Assembly (NCBI GenBank): GCA_002968845.1
Contig: PVBG01000010.1
Location: 146,681 to 210,680 of the forward strand
Reading direction: 5' to 3'
DNA from: Neorhizobium tomejilense
Lineage (GTDB): Bacteria; Pseudomonadota; Alphaproteobacteria; Rhizobiales; Rhizobiaceae
DNA: 64,000 nt
Shown: piece by piece, positions 6,647 to 13,981 of the stretch
Layout: every line of letters starts with the position of its first letter
Position numbering within the stretch: position 1 is the first letter of the stretch
Notes under the pieces: model-generated
The model's database searches: none
Seen by the model: only the letters and a program-made list of their open reading frames with translations
What the model was told of the DNA's origin: nothing
Made by a program: the position numbers and the translations under genes

Positions 6647-8052
6647 GCCGCCACCTCATCCGCATCGGTCTCTGCCTCGTCATTGACCACCGCCGCCAGT
6701 TCCGCCGGCACGTAATTCTTCCAGTCGACCCGGCGGATAACGGTCGGCGTCGCATAGGTGCCGTCCGGCTGCAGCTCCCAGATGAACCACGCCGTGTTCA
6801 TGCTGCTGTTGGCCTTATTGCCCTCCCAGCCATCGCGGTGCATCATCGGAAGCCGCCGCGAGAACCACCAGATCCGAGCCGGCGAGCATTCGTCGAGGGC
6901 AAAATTCCGGTCGTCGTCGTCGAACCCGCCGAAGAAATTGACGTTCAGCAGCAGCGCCATCTTGCGCGGCCGATGGACGCGCAGCGCGTGGGCTACGAAA
7001 GCGTTCAGCGCCGCACCGTAGGGCGGGTTGGTGACGATATCGAAGTCGCCGTCGACCTCAAGCGGCGCCGAGGTGAGGAAGTCCTCGACCTTCTGGACCT
7101 CGCCAAACTGGTCAGCCGTGCCGTAGTCAATGAGGTCGGCGAGGATGAGATCATCCCAACCCGCCGCCTCCAGATGCCGCACAATTGCCCCCTTGCCGCA
7201 CGCCGGCTCAAAAATCGTCGAGCAGAAGGTTTCCAGCCCCAGCAACGTGAACATTGCTTCCGGGCCGGTCTGGTAGAGATTGTCGCCGCGCTCTTCCTTG
7301 GTCGCCGTCTTGGTGCCTATCGAGGCACGCAGGTTCGCGCGGGATGGTTCGAGGCCGGCCTGCAGCCGCGCGGCAATGGCCCGTTCAGCAATACCCGGCT
7401 CCCGCCGGTCGGCCTCAAGAAGCTGTTTCGCGTAGTGGAGATCCTTGCGGGTGAGACCAGCTTCTTCGGCCGTGAAAGCGTTCTCGTCTGGAACGCTTTT
7501 CGGGCGCCCTTTCAAGGTCTTGCCTTCCGCCTTCGCCTTCTCCCACTCCTCGGCAATCCGCATCTTGGTGCGGACTTCGATGCTGAGCGCATCCGCCTGG
7601 ATACGGTGGCAGGCCTCAAGGCTTTCCTTCAGCCGGAATCGCGCCGAAAACCGGCCGCCGGCCTTTGCCTGCTCATAGATGCCCTCGGCGAGTTCCCGCG
7701 CCGCCATCACGTCGCCATGGGCGAGCAATGACCGGGCCGTGCCCAGTTTGGCTTCCATCGCCGCGACACCCGATCCGGCCGGCTCGCCAACGGACGCAAC
7801 CGGCACGGCAATGCCACCTGAGATCTGACTTTCCAGCCAGGCCAGCATCTCCCGAGCCTTTTCGGTCGGATACCACTTCGCCCCGTCCTTCGGATCGCGG
7901 TCGAGATAGCCGTTCCCGTTGGCCTTCGCCGCCGCCTGCCGGTCCGATTGCCGTTTGCCATCGTCGAAAATGCCGCCCGCCACCGCGGTGCGGATGATTT
8001 CGAGGCCGCGAATGCCTGGGACCGTAAAGGGCTTCTTCCCGGAATAAGTCAT
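6643..8052 (-). CDS. Large phage protein with C-terminal DNA methyltransferase-like domain
   Basis: 469 residues from ATG 8052, which overlaps the upstream stop by one base (TGATG); a GTG at 8061 is an alternative. The C-terminal ~200 residues carry a SAM-binding-like FEPACGKGAIVRHLE and the catalytic-type motif DIVTNPPYG, as in N6-adenine methyltransferases. The N-terminal half has a winged-helix-like start (PGIRGLEIIRTAVAGGIFDD), a charged central helix rich in Lys/Glu and a GRPK segment, suggesting DNA binding. It may be a second orphan methylase or a catalytically modified relative. It lies directly upstream of the other methyltransferase. Confidence 0.7.
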   Translation of the reverse strand: MTYSGKKPFTVPGIRGLEIIRTAVAGGIFDDGKRQSDRQAAAKANGNGYLDRDPKDGAKWYPTEKAREMLAWLESQISGGIAVPVASVGEPAGSGVAAMEAKLGTARSLLAHGDVMAARELAEGIYEQAKAGGRFSARFRLKESLEACHRIQADALSIEVRTKMRIAEEWEKAKAEGKTLKGRPKSVPDENAFTAEEAGLTRKDLHYAKQLLEADRREPGIAERAIAARLQAGLEPSRANLRASIGTKTATKEERGDNLYQTGPEAMFTLLGLETFCSTIFEPACGKGAIVRHLEAAGWDDLILADLIDYGTADQFGEVQKVEDFLTSAPLEVDGDFDIVTNPPYGAALNAFVAHALRVHRPRKMALLLNVNFFGGFDDDDRNFALDECSPARIWWFSRRLPMMHRDGWEGNKANSSMNTAWFIWELQPDGTYATPTVIRRVDWKNYVPAELAAVVNDEAETDADEVAA

Positions 8053-8276
8053 CACTCGCACCTCGCCAGGCGCCGGAGATAATCCTCACCCTTTTCGGTG
8101 ATAACGAAGGTGAAGCGGTCGCCGGCATCATGATCAAGATATCCGGCGGAGAAACATTCTCCGGCCAGCGCCAATTCATCGGCACCCGTGACGCAAATCA
8201 CGCCCGAGTTCATAACCACATGCCGCATGAAGGCACGTGCATGACCGCCGATCGGTTGGATGATCGTGGCGGTCAT
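8052..8276 (-). CDS. Small phage protein (74 aa), possible winged-helix fold
   Basis: 74 residues from ATG 8276, which forms an ATGA overlap with the stop of the gene upstream. Reading from there avoids an Arg-rich, unlikely N-terminal extension. The pattern TGADELALAGECFSAGYLDH followed by FVITEKGEDYLRRLA resembles small winged-helix domains. The family is unknown. It is coupled on both sides within the early leftward operon. Confidence 0.5.
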   Translation of the reverse strand: MTATIIQPIGGHARAFMRHVVMNSGVICVTGADELALAGECFSAGYLDHDAGDRFTFVITEKGEDYLRRLARCE

Positions 8277-8488
8277 TGGAGCACGCCGCCGTCGTCGTTC
8301 ATCCTGTGGCGCAACCCATCCAGCGCCGCCTGCAGCGCGACATGCGCGTCGACGTCGTCGTGGCCGCGCTTGATGCAGGCATAGGCACAAGCCGTGGCGG
8401 CGGCGCCAAGCGCTTCGTCGTCGCCTTCGGGCAAATTGCTCGCCACAAGATTTACGAATGCCCGTGCCTTGTCGGAGACATTTCCCAT
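8273..8488 (-). CDS. Small hypothetical phage protein (71 aa)
   Basis: 71 residues, acidic and helical (SDKARAFVNLVASNLPEGDD; AALDGLRHRM), with two Cys in a short AATACAYACIKRG stretch. It is 1 nt from the CII-like gene stop and overlaps the next gene by 4 nt. That regular spacing supports translation. The function is not recognised. Confidence 0.5.
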   Translation of the reverse strand: MGNVSDKARAFVNLVASNLPEGDDEALGAAATACAYACIKRGHDDVDAHVALQAALDGLRHRMNDDGGVLQ

Positions 8489-8489
8489 C

Positions 8490-8933
8490 TCATCCTCCCA
8501 TCATTGAAAAGAGCCGAGCGAGATCCTGCTGCGCGGCGACGATGCGGCTGCGCACAGCGGCCCGCTCGGCAGCGTCGATTCTGCCGTCCTCGATTGCGCG
8601 CACGACCTCGCGCACGACGTCGTCGAGCACGCCGTCGAGCTTCAGGACTGCAGTCGGGGTGAGCGACGTTGCCGGGGCGATAGGTTCATTGCGAACCAAG
8701 CGGCTCATGGCATCAAGAAAGAACGGATGCGAAGTCCGCCGATCCAACGCCACGGCAAGATCGAGGCGGATGTAGCTCGAAACCCATTCCGAACCGGTTG
8801 AGGCGTATTTCGTGAGGGTCGACGACGCGACTCCGATCGCATCGGCGGCGCGGGTGACCCCACCGATGGCGTCATAACTCGCAGCCGTCGCGGCTTTGAG
8901 AGCTTCCTGTTCTTTGGCGTCGAGTGGGCGCAC
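8490..8933 (-). CDS. CII-like phage regulatory protein
   Basis: 147 residues with GTG start 8933 and a clear AGGGG at 8945-8941. The N-terminal half contains a helix-turn-helix (GGVTRAADAIGVASSTLTKYAS, about 24-45, first part GGVTRAADAIGV). The C-terminal half has long helices ending DLARLFSMMGG. This layout resembles the CII family of P2/186-type phages that sets the lysis-lysogeny choice. It lies after the Cro-like gene and an intervening terminator, the same order as cro-tR1-cII in lambda. The CII assignment is based on architecture and position, with moderate certainty. Confidence 0.55.
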   Translation of the reverse strand: MRPLDAKEQEALKAATAASYDAIGGVTRAADAIGVASSTLTKYASTGSEWVSSYIRLDLAVALDRRTSHPFFLDAMSRLVRNEPIAPATSLTPTAVLKLDGVLDDVVREVVRAIEDGRIDAAERAAVRSRIVAAQQDLARLFSMMGG

Positions 8934-9049
8934 GAAAATACCCCTGAAAAACGGTCAAGGAAAAAAGGTGAATGGTTTGATTCCGTGAATGCCGCCGCGA
9001 GGCGGCATAAGGTCGATGCATCAGATCAAGGGGGACCGCATGCCATCTG

Positions 9050-9096
9050 CAGAAAAAGAAAGTCGCCGGAGCGTCGAGGTCCGCCACTCCGGCGAC
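9050..9096 (-). terminator. Rho-independent terminator between Cro-like and CII-like genes
   Basis: On the minus strand a perfect 10-bp stem GTCGCCGGAG / CTCCGGCGAC (9096-9087 with 9071-9062) with a 15-nt loop is followed by TTTCTTTTTC (9061-9052). A second perfect hairpin (TGCCGCC/GGCGGCA, about 8989-9006) lies further on without a T run. The position matches lambda tR1: leftward genes past it would be expressed only by readthrough or antitermination. Confidence 0.75.
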
Positions 9097-9153
9097 AGTT
9101 GGCGCGGCGAGAGACGAAAAAGCCGCGCGGGAGGAACTTATGAAGAGGGCTCA

Positions 9154-9369
9154 TCATTCGGCGGCCTCTGGAGTCTCAAAAAAATATCGGTCATCCCAAG
9201 CCACCCCTCGGCCATCGGCCGCATCCCGAATTGCTCTCATCTCGTCGAGCGATGGCGAAACTCCATTCTCCCAACGAGATACGGACGCCTGGGAGACACC
9301 AGCAATCGCGGCGAATTCAGATTGGGTGAGCCCGAAAACTCTCGTCCGAATATGTTTGAGCGTGTTCAT
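9154..9369 (-). CDS. Cro-like XRE-family repressor
   Basis: 71 residues with a typical XRE helix-turn-helix (LTQSEFAAIAGVSQASVSRW, about 14-33). It is divergent from the S24 repressor gene, as cro is from cI. The ATG begins 6 nt after the TACTAT -10 box of the leftward promoter, leaving no room for a ribosome-binding site, so the message should be leaderless. It likely binds the ATACGTATGCGCAT operators and represses repressor synthesis during lytic growth. The gene is followed by a terminator. Confidence 0.8.
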   Translation of the reverse strand: MNTLKHIRTRVFGLTQSEFAAIAGVSQASVSRWENGVSPSLDEMRAIRDAADGRGVAWDDRYFFETPEAAE

Positions 9370-9375
9370 GGTCGT

Positions 9376-9403
9376 ATAGTATGCGCATACGTATGTTTTT
9401 CAA
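9376..9403 (-). promoter_or_regulatory. Leftward early promoter with operator in its spacer
   Basis: Minus strand: -35 TTGAAA (9403-9398), 16-nt spacer, -10 TACTAT (9381-9376). The spacer region contains the 14-bp operator ATACGTATGCGCAT (9394-9381), identical to that in the rightward promoter. It should drive cro and the leftward early operon and be blocked by repressor. The first transcribed base is predicted at or next to the cro ATG. Confidence 0.75.
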
Positions 9404-9412
9404 GTTCGAATT

Positions 9413-9426
9413 ATACGTACTCGCAT
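9413..9426 (+). promoter_or_regulatory. Second operator-like site in the cI-cro intergenic region
   Basis: ATACGTACTCGCAT matches 12 of 14 positions of the repressor operator ATACGTATGCGCAT. It lies in inverse orientation about 32 bp from the first site, upstream of the S24 repressor gene. This could provide cooperative binding or autoregulation. No convincing promoter for the repressor gene itself was identified. Confidence 0.55.
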
Positions 9427-9461
9427 TTTTCTATCGGCCCTAGAGGGATTAGGGTCGGATT

Positions 9462-10100
9462 ATGATGACGATCGAAGAAAAATTGCGAAGAATCATGCGC
9501 GTGACCGGCTGGAAACAAGCCAAGCTCGCGGAACATTTTGGCGTCACGCAGGCCACCGTGAGCCGGTGGTTCTCCGGATCGGAACCCGAAGGACAGCGGC
9601 GGGACGCTATTAACGACGCTTACGAGAGCATCGTTGATGAGGGACCAAAGGAGCAGTCAGGAACCATTGTCCCTGTAATGGGCTTCATCGGCGCGGGCGC
9701 GGAGATACAACCTGAGTTCGAGCAGACGCCTCCCGAAGGACTTGAGCAAGTGTGGATACCTTTTGAGCTCGGCGAAGAGCTGGTGGCATTTGAAGTTAAA
9801 GGAATATCGATGCTTCCCGTATATCGCGAGGGCCACGTTATAGTGTGCTATCGGGACCAAAAACGGCCATTGGATTTTTTCTACGGCCTGGAAGCGGCAG
9901 TTCGCACCAGCGACGGGCGTCGCTTCCTGAAAACGATTATGAAGAATGGCGCGGAGATCGATCTACACTCATTTAATGCAGATCCGATCTCAAACGTTCG
10001 GCTCGAATGGATCGGCGAAATTTTCGCCGCCCTTCCGAGGGCTTCGGTCAAGAGGATTGAACGCCAAGGAGGTATTCAAGGTCGGCTTCAAATGGGTTGA
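9462..10100 (+). CDS. CI-like phage repressor, XRE helix-turn-helix plus S24 (LexA-like) domain
   Basis: 212 residues. The N-terminal HTH (KQAKLAEHFGVTQATVSRWF, about 18-37) binds operators. The C-terminal domain is the self-cleaving S24 peptidase fold, with cleavage-region FIGAGAEI (Ala78-Gly79), nucleophile Ser116 in GISMLPVY and general-base Lys157 in RFLKTI. All three elements are present, so RecA-stimulated self-cleavage and SOS induction are expected. The gene is divergent from the Cro-like gene and lies between two promoters with identical operators. A terminator with an 8-T run follows at 10192-10221. The family call is firm; the operator assignment is inference. Confidence 0.92.
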   Translation: MMTIEEKLRRIMRVTGWKQAKLAEHFGVTQATVSRWFSGSEPEGQRRDAINDAYESIVDEGPKEQSGTIVPVMGFIGAGAEIQPEFEQTPPEGLEQVWIPFELGEELVAFEVKGISMLPVYREGHVIVCYRDQKRPLDFFYGLEAAVRTSDGRRFLKTIMKNGAEIDLHSFNADPISNVRLEWIGEIFAALPRASVKRIERQGGIQGRLQMG

Positions 10101-10191
10101 TCTTGGCGTGCACCGCCTAAAACCGGCCGTTGCCTCCGGCCAAACGATGGCCCGGGACGCATAAGGAGGGCCGAAATATACGCATAAACAT

Positions 10192-10221
10192 TGCGCGAGC
10201 ATACGTTCGCGCATTTTTTTT
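10192..10221 (+). terminator. Terminator of the repressor gene
   Basis: A perfect stem TGCGCGA (10192-10198) / TCGCGCA (10207-10213) with an 8-nt loop is followed by eight T (10214-10221). Operator-like sequences overlap it: ATACGTTCGCGCAT at 10201-10214 (12 of 14 matches) and a weaker site at 10178-10191. One of these may simply reflect the stem sequence. It ends 1 nt before the -35 box of the rightward promoter. Confidence 0.8.
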
Positions 10222-10222
10222 G

Positions 10223-10250
10223 TTGACGAATATACGTATGCGCATATTAT
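10223..10250 (+). promoter_or_regulatory. Rightward early promoter with operator in its spacer
   Basis: -35 TTGACG (10223-10228), 16-nt spacer, -10 TATTAT (10245-10250). The operator ATACGTATGCGCAT is at 10232-10245, the exact 14-mer found in the leftward promoter and at the same place relative to the boxes. Repressor binding would block polymerase. It should drive the rightward operon from 10364 to the integrase. Confidence 0.75.
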
Positions 10251-10293
10251 ACCTCAATCCGAGCCGCATCCCGGCGAGGACATCCCCGCAACG

Positions 10294-10347
10294 AAGGGGA
10301 CCGGCGCGCCACCGCTAATTGCGCGCCGGTCCAGCGGGGGTCCCCTT
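10294..10347 (+). promoter_or_regulatory. 5'-UTR with two mutually exclusive RNA pairings
   Basis: GGACCGGCGCGC (10298-10309) pairs perfectly with GCGCGCCGGTCC (10321-10332). Alternatively AAGGGGACC (10294-10302) pairs with GGTCCCCTT (10339-10347). The two share bases 10298-10302, so only one can form fully. The element lies in the roughly 105-nt leader of the rightward operon, 6 nt before the ribosome site of its first gene. A regulatory role is inferred; nut-like antitermination sites or translational control are possible. Confidence 0.4.
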
Positions 10348-10363
10348 CAAGATGGAGAGAACA

Positions 10364-10627
10364 ATGCGCCAGCAGATCCAGAACCATAATGCCTACCCCC
10401 ATTGCCGAAACCGCGACGAACAGGTCGCTTGCGTAGCCGAAGCAATGCGCCGTTTCGGCGAAGGCTGCACGGCCGATGACCTCAAGTCGTGCCTCGGCAT
10501 CACCGAGGCCCAGTTGAAGGATGTGGCAGACGACGCCCGCTCCCGTGCCGTCACACTCAGCACCTACCAGACCCGCATTTCCGTGCCGGCCAATCGCGCC
10601 GCCGGCAACTTCGAAAACCGGATCTGA
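10364..10627 (+). CDS. Hypothetical phage protein (87 aa), first gene of rightward operon
   Basis: 87 residues from ATG 10364, preceded by GGAGAG 5 nt upstream; a longer reading from 10319 would start inside the leader hairpin. Cys-containing N-terminal half (YPHCRNRDEQVACVAEAMRR), then a helix-turn-helix-like segment (TADDLKSCLGITEAQLKDVA, about 36-55). A small DNA-binding or regulatory early protein is plausible. The family is not recognised. Confidence 0.6.
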   Translation: MRQQIQNHNAYPHCRNRDEQVACVAEAMRRFGEGCTADDLKSCLGITEAQLKDVADDARSRAVTLSTYQTRISVPANRAAGNFENRI

Positions 10628-10632
10628 CGCTC

Positions 10633-10857
10633 ATGCCGGCGACCGATCACATCTTCGACCAGCGTGGGTTCAATCTGAGGAACCCGGCTGCGGCAAAGCC
10701 CGCCCCTCAGACGCATTTCCGGGTTCACCTGGCGGACGGCTCCAAGCACGATGTCCTCGCCCATTCTTCGGTCGACGCAAACAAGCATGTCGAGAAGCTG
10801 TTTCCCGGCATCAAGGTGACCAAGACCAAGCGCGTTGCCCCGAGGGCGCCGGCATGA
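10633..10857 (+). CDS. Hypothetical phage protein (74 aa)
   Basis: 74 residues from ATG 10633, 5 nt after the preceding stop. It is basic toward the C-terminus (PGIKVTKTKRVAPRAPA) with a mixed alpha/beta middle (FRVHLADGSKHDVLAHSSVD). The family is not recognised. It overlaps the next gene by ATGA at 10854-10857, which supports translation. Confidence 0.5.
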   Translation: MPATDHIFDQRGFNLRNPAAAKPAPQTHFRVHLADGSKHDVLAHSSVDANKHVEKLFPGIKVTKTKRVAPRAPA

Positions 10858-11027
10858 ACACCATTCGCGTCATCCCCTTCGCTATCGAGGCTCGCCGCGA
10901 ACAGAGCCGCCGCGAATTCTTCGACATCCTCGCCACCGCCAACTTCTGGCGCGCTCGCGCGGTCGAGTTCCTTTGCCTGAGCATGATCGTCTTCTGGCTT
11001 GGCTTCGAGATCGCCCGCCGCCTCTGA
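10854..11027 (+). CDS. Small single-pass membrane protein (57 aa)
   Basis: 57 residues. A charged N-terminal half (EARREQSRREFFDILATAN) is followed by one hydrophobic helix (VEFLCLSMIVFWLGFEIA, about 37-54) and a short RRL tail. ATGA overlap with the preceding stop supports coupled translation. The function is unknown; tiny membrane proteins in phage early operons sometimes affect host envelope processes or superinfection. Confidence 0.5.
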   Translation: MNTIRVIPFAIEARREQSRREFFDILATANFWRARAVEFLCLSMIVFWLGFEIARRL

Positions 11028-11090
11028 AGGGCGACCGGCAAACGTTAGTCACCCTCGGGGCGTCCCGATGGGCAAACGGGGAGAACACCC

Positions 11091-11453
11091 ATGAAAATCA
11101 TACGCGATGCAAAACTGTTGCTCGGCCTGCTCGAACGGGGCGAGCTGAATAAGGAGCTTACCGACGTTCTGCAGGAAACCCAGAAGGCCCTGGTCGATCT
11201 GGTCTCCGCGCAGCCGAACCGCAAGTTCTCCGCCACCGTCAAGCTTGAGATGAAGCTGACGGCGGCCGGCGATACGATCGAATTCAACTGCGACATACCG
11301 CCCGTCAAGCTGCCGAAGCTTCCGCGCCGGTCGACCGTCTATTTCGCCCTCGACGATGGCAACATTTCCACCGAGCACCCACAGCAGATGGACATGATCG
11401 GCGGCCCCTACGAAATCGACCACAACCGCCAGGGCCTCACCCGCCCGTCCTGA
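11091..11453 (+). CDS. Hypothetical phage protein (120 aa)
   Basis: 120 residues. The N-terminal half is helical (RDAKLLLGLLERGELNKELT), then beta-strand-rich (FSATVKLEMKLTAAGDTIEF), with a Pro-rich turn (DIPPVKLPKLPRR) and a polar end. Start ATG 11091 follows a GGGGAG stretch. I recall similar proteins beside DUF2303 genes in temperate phages of alphaproteobacteria, but no function is known to me. It precedes the DUF2303 gene by 61 nt. Confidence 0.6.
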   Translation: MKIIRDAKLLLGLLERGELNKELTDVLQETQKALVDLVSAQPNRKFSATVKLEMKLTAAGDTIEFNCDIPPVKLPKLPRRSTVYFALDDGNISTEHPQQMDMIGGPYEIDHNRQGLTRPS

Positions 11454-11514
11454 TCACCGCCGTTCGTCGCATGACGACGCGGCGCCCTCAACTTACCAAT
11501 GGAGAACTTGAACC

Positions 11515-12480
11515 ATGGACCAACTGTCCGAAACTGCCGTCAATGCCGTTGCCGCTCTCGCCAGGGAGAAGGGCTTCCAGATCGTCAGCGTAACCGCACC
11601 ATCCGGCGCCAAAGGCGTGCCGACCAGCATACCCCTTCTTCTCAACCCGAAGGATGGCACGGCCGTCAGCGTCAAAGGGCAGTTCGACAGCTGGCGCGAT
11701 ACGCCCGAGCGCAAGACGGGCACCGCAAAGGCCACCACGCTCGACAGCTTCATCGAGCTGACCGAGCGCCACATGACCGGTCACTCGGTGATCTTCGCAG
11801 ACACAAACTGGCAGAAGCCGTCCTTCACTGCCGTCATCGATTATCACCAGAAGAACACGGAAAACTCGGTTGCTGGCGGCACGGACACCTTGGCCGCCCT
11901 CGGCAGCCCGGATAACGGCCGCCACCGCATCCACTATCCATTCCCGCTGTCCGAAGAATGGCAGGCGTGGGTTGCCGGCAACAAAAAGCCGATGAATCAG
12001 GTCGACTTCGCCGAGTTCATCGAAGACCGCATCGGCGAGCTTGCCGCTCCGCACGAGGACGAGATCACCTTCTGGGAAGCCAAGCTCGGCGGCAAGATGG
12101 CATACCCCAACGAGCTGCAGCTCCTGTCGCGCGGCCTGAAAATCCATGCGCAGACCAAGGTCTCCAACATCGTCACCCTGTCGAGCGGCGAGGGCGAGAT
12201 CAGCTTCGAGGAAGAGCACCGGGACATGAAGGGCGACAAGCTCATCATTCCGTCTCTCTTCATCATCCAGCTTCCGCCGTTCTTCCAGGGAGAGCCGACC
12301 CGCGTTCCGGTCCGCCTTCGCTATCGTGCCAAGGAAGGCATCACCTGGTTCTACCAGCTTTACCGGCCGGACCAGTACATCACCGAGCAGGTGATGCGCG
12401 ATCTTGCCCGGGCAGAAAGCGCAACGGGCCTTCCCACCTACCAGGGCACGCCCGAAATGTCCGGCTCCTCGTCCATGTAA
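11515..12480 (+). CDS. DUF2303 family phage protein (YfdQ-like)
   Basis: 321 residues, matching the size and pattern of DUF2303 (YfdQ of an E. coli prophage): TLDSFIELTERHMTGHSVIF near residue 80, FTAVIDYHQ after it, and a C-terminal half with IIPSLFIIQLPPFFQG and VPVRLRYR. The molecular role of the family is unknown. These genes usually sit in early regions of temperate phages near recombination or regulatory genes, as here. The family call is confident, the function open. Confidence 0.85.
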   Translation: MDQLSETAVNAVAALAREKGFQIVSVTAPSGAKGVPTSIPLLLNPKDGTAVSVKGQFDSWRDTPERKTGTAKATTLDSFIELTERHMTGHSVIFADTNWQKPSFTAVIDYHQKNTENSVAGGTDTLAALGSPDNGRHRIHYPFPLSEEWQAWVAGNKKPMNQVDFAEFIEDRIGELAAPHEDEITFWEAKLGGKMAYPNELQLLSRGLKIHAQTKVSNIVTLSSGEGEISFEEEHRDMKGDKLIIPSLFIIQLPPFFQGEPTRVPVRLRYRAKEGITWFYQLYRPDQYITEQVMRDLARAESATGLPTYQGTPEMSGSSSM

Positions 12481-12546
12481 GCCCGCTTTGGTGACCGCCG
12501 CCTGTCAGAGGGGCGACGGCATCCAAAACGGGCTTTGGAGGCTACC

Positions 12547-12882
12547 ATGGGCAAACAGACGAATAGAATTGAGAAGCGCGTCACGACGATTGAACTCGAC
12601 GAGGCGGCGATCCGCGCCGCCTACCTTGCCGGCGACGCGCCTTCGACGATCGCCAGCCGCGCACCAGACAAGGCACACTATGCGGCGATCATCGGCTTCA
12701 TCGCAGTGCATCGCGACGTCTGGCTGCGCGAACGCCTGAAGCTGCGACGCATGCCGAACGACAAGAAGATTGTCGTCGAGCGGTGCATTTATGAAGACGA
12801 AATGGGCCGGTCCCGCTTCATGAAGATCAGCCTCCCACGCGTCTCGATGCACATCGCCGCCATTCAGGAGGCGCAGCAATGA
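12547..12882 (+). CDS. Hypothetical phage protein (111 aa)
   Basis: 111 residues from ATG 12547, preceded by GGAGG 5 nt upstream. It is helical and basic (MGKQTNRIEKRVTTIELDE; LDEAAIRAAYLAG). The C-terminal half contains KKIVVERCIYEDEMGRSRFM. The family is not recognised. Its stop overlaps the following gene start (ATGA), beginning a chain of coupled genes. Confidence 0.55.
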   Translation: MGKQTNRIEKRVTTIELDEAAIRAAYLAGDAPSTIASRAPDKAHYAAIIGFIAVHRDVWLRERLKLRRMPNDKKIVVERCIYEDEMGRSRFMKISLPRVSMHIAAIQEAQQ

Positions 12883-13466
12883 CCTTCACACCAAAGATGC
12901 TTACTGATCTCGCCTACTTCTTCACCAACACCGATCGCTCGGCTCTGGAGCAGGCAGGCATCATCAATCCGGGCAAGTCGGGCGACGACAAGTGGAAGCG
13001 GTACAACCACAACTTCGATATCTTCATTCTCAAGTCTGATGAGCAGCAGCTCACCGCGCTTGCCAAACTCGCCAACGGTTACGTCTCGTCGTTCTCCCCA
13101 CCACCCCAGTCACATACGATGGGAGGCCAAGCCGCCGCAATCGTGGCGGAATATGACGCTTTTCTCGCGGCCCGCCAGGACTACGCGCCGACTGCCCGGC
13201 TCGTCGCCAGCGATGCGATCGGCGGGAAAGCGTTGGATCTACTGCGCACGATCGCGGAGCAGCCGCCCGAAACTCTGGTGGAGGCGCGCTGGCGCGTCGT
13301 CGAAGCGGCAACAGGCCCAGGCTATTGGGGCATCGAGCTTGAGCAAGCGGGCAATGATGACGACATGATCATGTGCCCGATCAAGATCCACCGCGATACC
13401 GTAGCGAGGATCGTTGAGGCCCACAACGCCGCCCTTGCCGCCTCCGCGACGGAGGACGGCCGATGA
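12879..13466 (+). CDS. Hypothetical phage protein (195 aa)
   Basis: 195 residues. The N-terminal part reads like a small folded domain (LAYFFTNTDRSALEQAGIIN; WKRYNHNFDIFILK). A middle helix (GQAAAIVAEYDAFLAARQD) and an acidic, methionine-containing segment (QAGNDDDMIMCPIKIHRD) follow. No known motif. ATGA overlaps occur at both ends with its neighbours, so expression is likely coupled. Confidence 0.55.
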   Translation: MTFTPKMLTDLAYFFTNTDRSALEQAGIINPGKSGDDKWKRYNHNFDIFILKSDEQQLTALAKLANGYVSSFSPPPQSHTMGGQAAAIVAEYDAFLAARQDYAPTARLVASDAIGGKALDLLRTIAEQPPETLVEARWRVVEAATGPGYWGIELEQAGNDDDMIMCPIKIHRDTVARIVEAHNAALAASATEDGR

Positions 13467-13981
13467 CCTGGGGCGACACCTTCAATCGCCACAAGGCGAC
13501 CGGTATGGACCCGAGCGATGCGGCGTTCCGTGCCGACCAGTCGGACCCGATGCGCAAGCGTCGTGCCGAGGTCGAGAACGAGCGCCTGCGGGAGGCTCTT
13601 ATCCAGGCCGATCTCAAGATCAGGTCGCTGCCCGGCACGGATCAATCGGACGTGGAGTTCATCCGCGAGGCTTTGGGCGGCAACCCAGCACCCTCGACGA
13701 ATGCGATGGGGCATTCAGCAGCCGATATCGTCGCCAAGATCGCGCAGATCGCCGCCGCTGTCGGCTGGCAGGCGAACGAACCGGCGATGGAGATGGCCGG
13801 CCAGATCGTTTCCGTCCTTGCGGCAAATCCCGAACACATCGACCGCTTCATGGCCGAAGGAACCGAACTGTTTCTGGACGGCACATTCAATCACGAAAAA
13901 GGGTCGCTGACCTATCGCGCCATCAACGGCTCGATCCTGTCGCCGTCCGTCCTTCGCGAGAAAAAGGGACAGCAGCAATGA
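13463..13981 (+). CDS. Hypothetical phage protein (172 aa)
   Basis: 172 residues, largely helical. It has a charged coiled-coil-like N-terminal helix (DPMRKRRAEVENERLREALI) followed by Ala/Ile-rich helices (IVAKIAQIAAAVGWQANEPA). A polar C-terminal part ends REKKGQQQ. The function is not recognised. It overlaps both neighbours by 4 nt; the downstream partner is the ribbon-helix-helix fusion. Confidence 0.55.
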   Translation: MTWGDTFNRHKATGMDPSDAAFRADQSDPMRKRRAEVENERLREALIQADLKIRSLPGTDQSDVEFIREALGGNPAPSTNAMGHSAADIVAKIAQIAAAVGWQANEPAMEMAGQIVSVLAANPEHIDRFMAEGTELFLDGTFNHEKGSLTYRAINGSILSPSVLREKKGQQQ

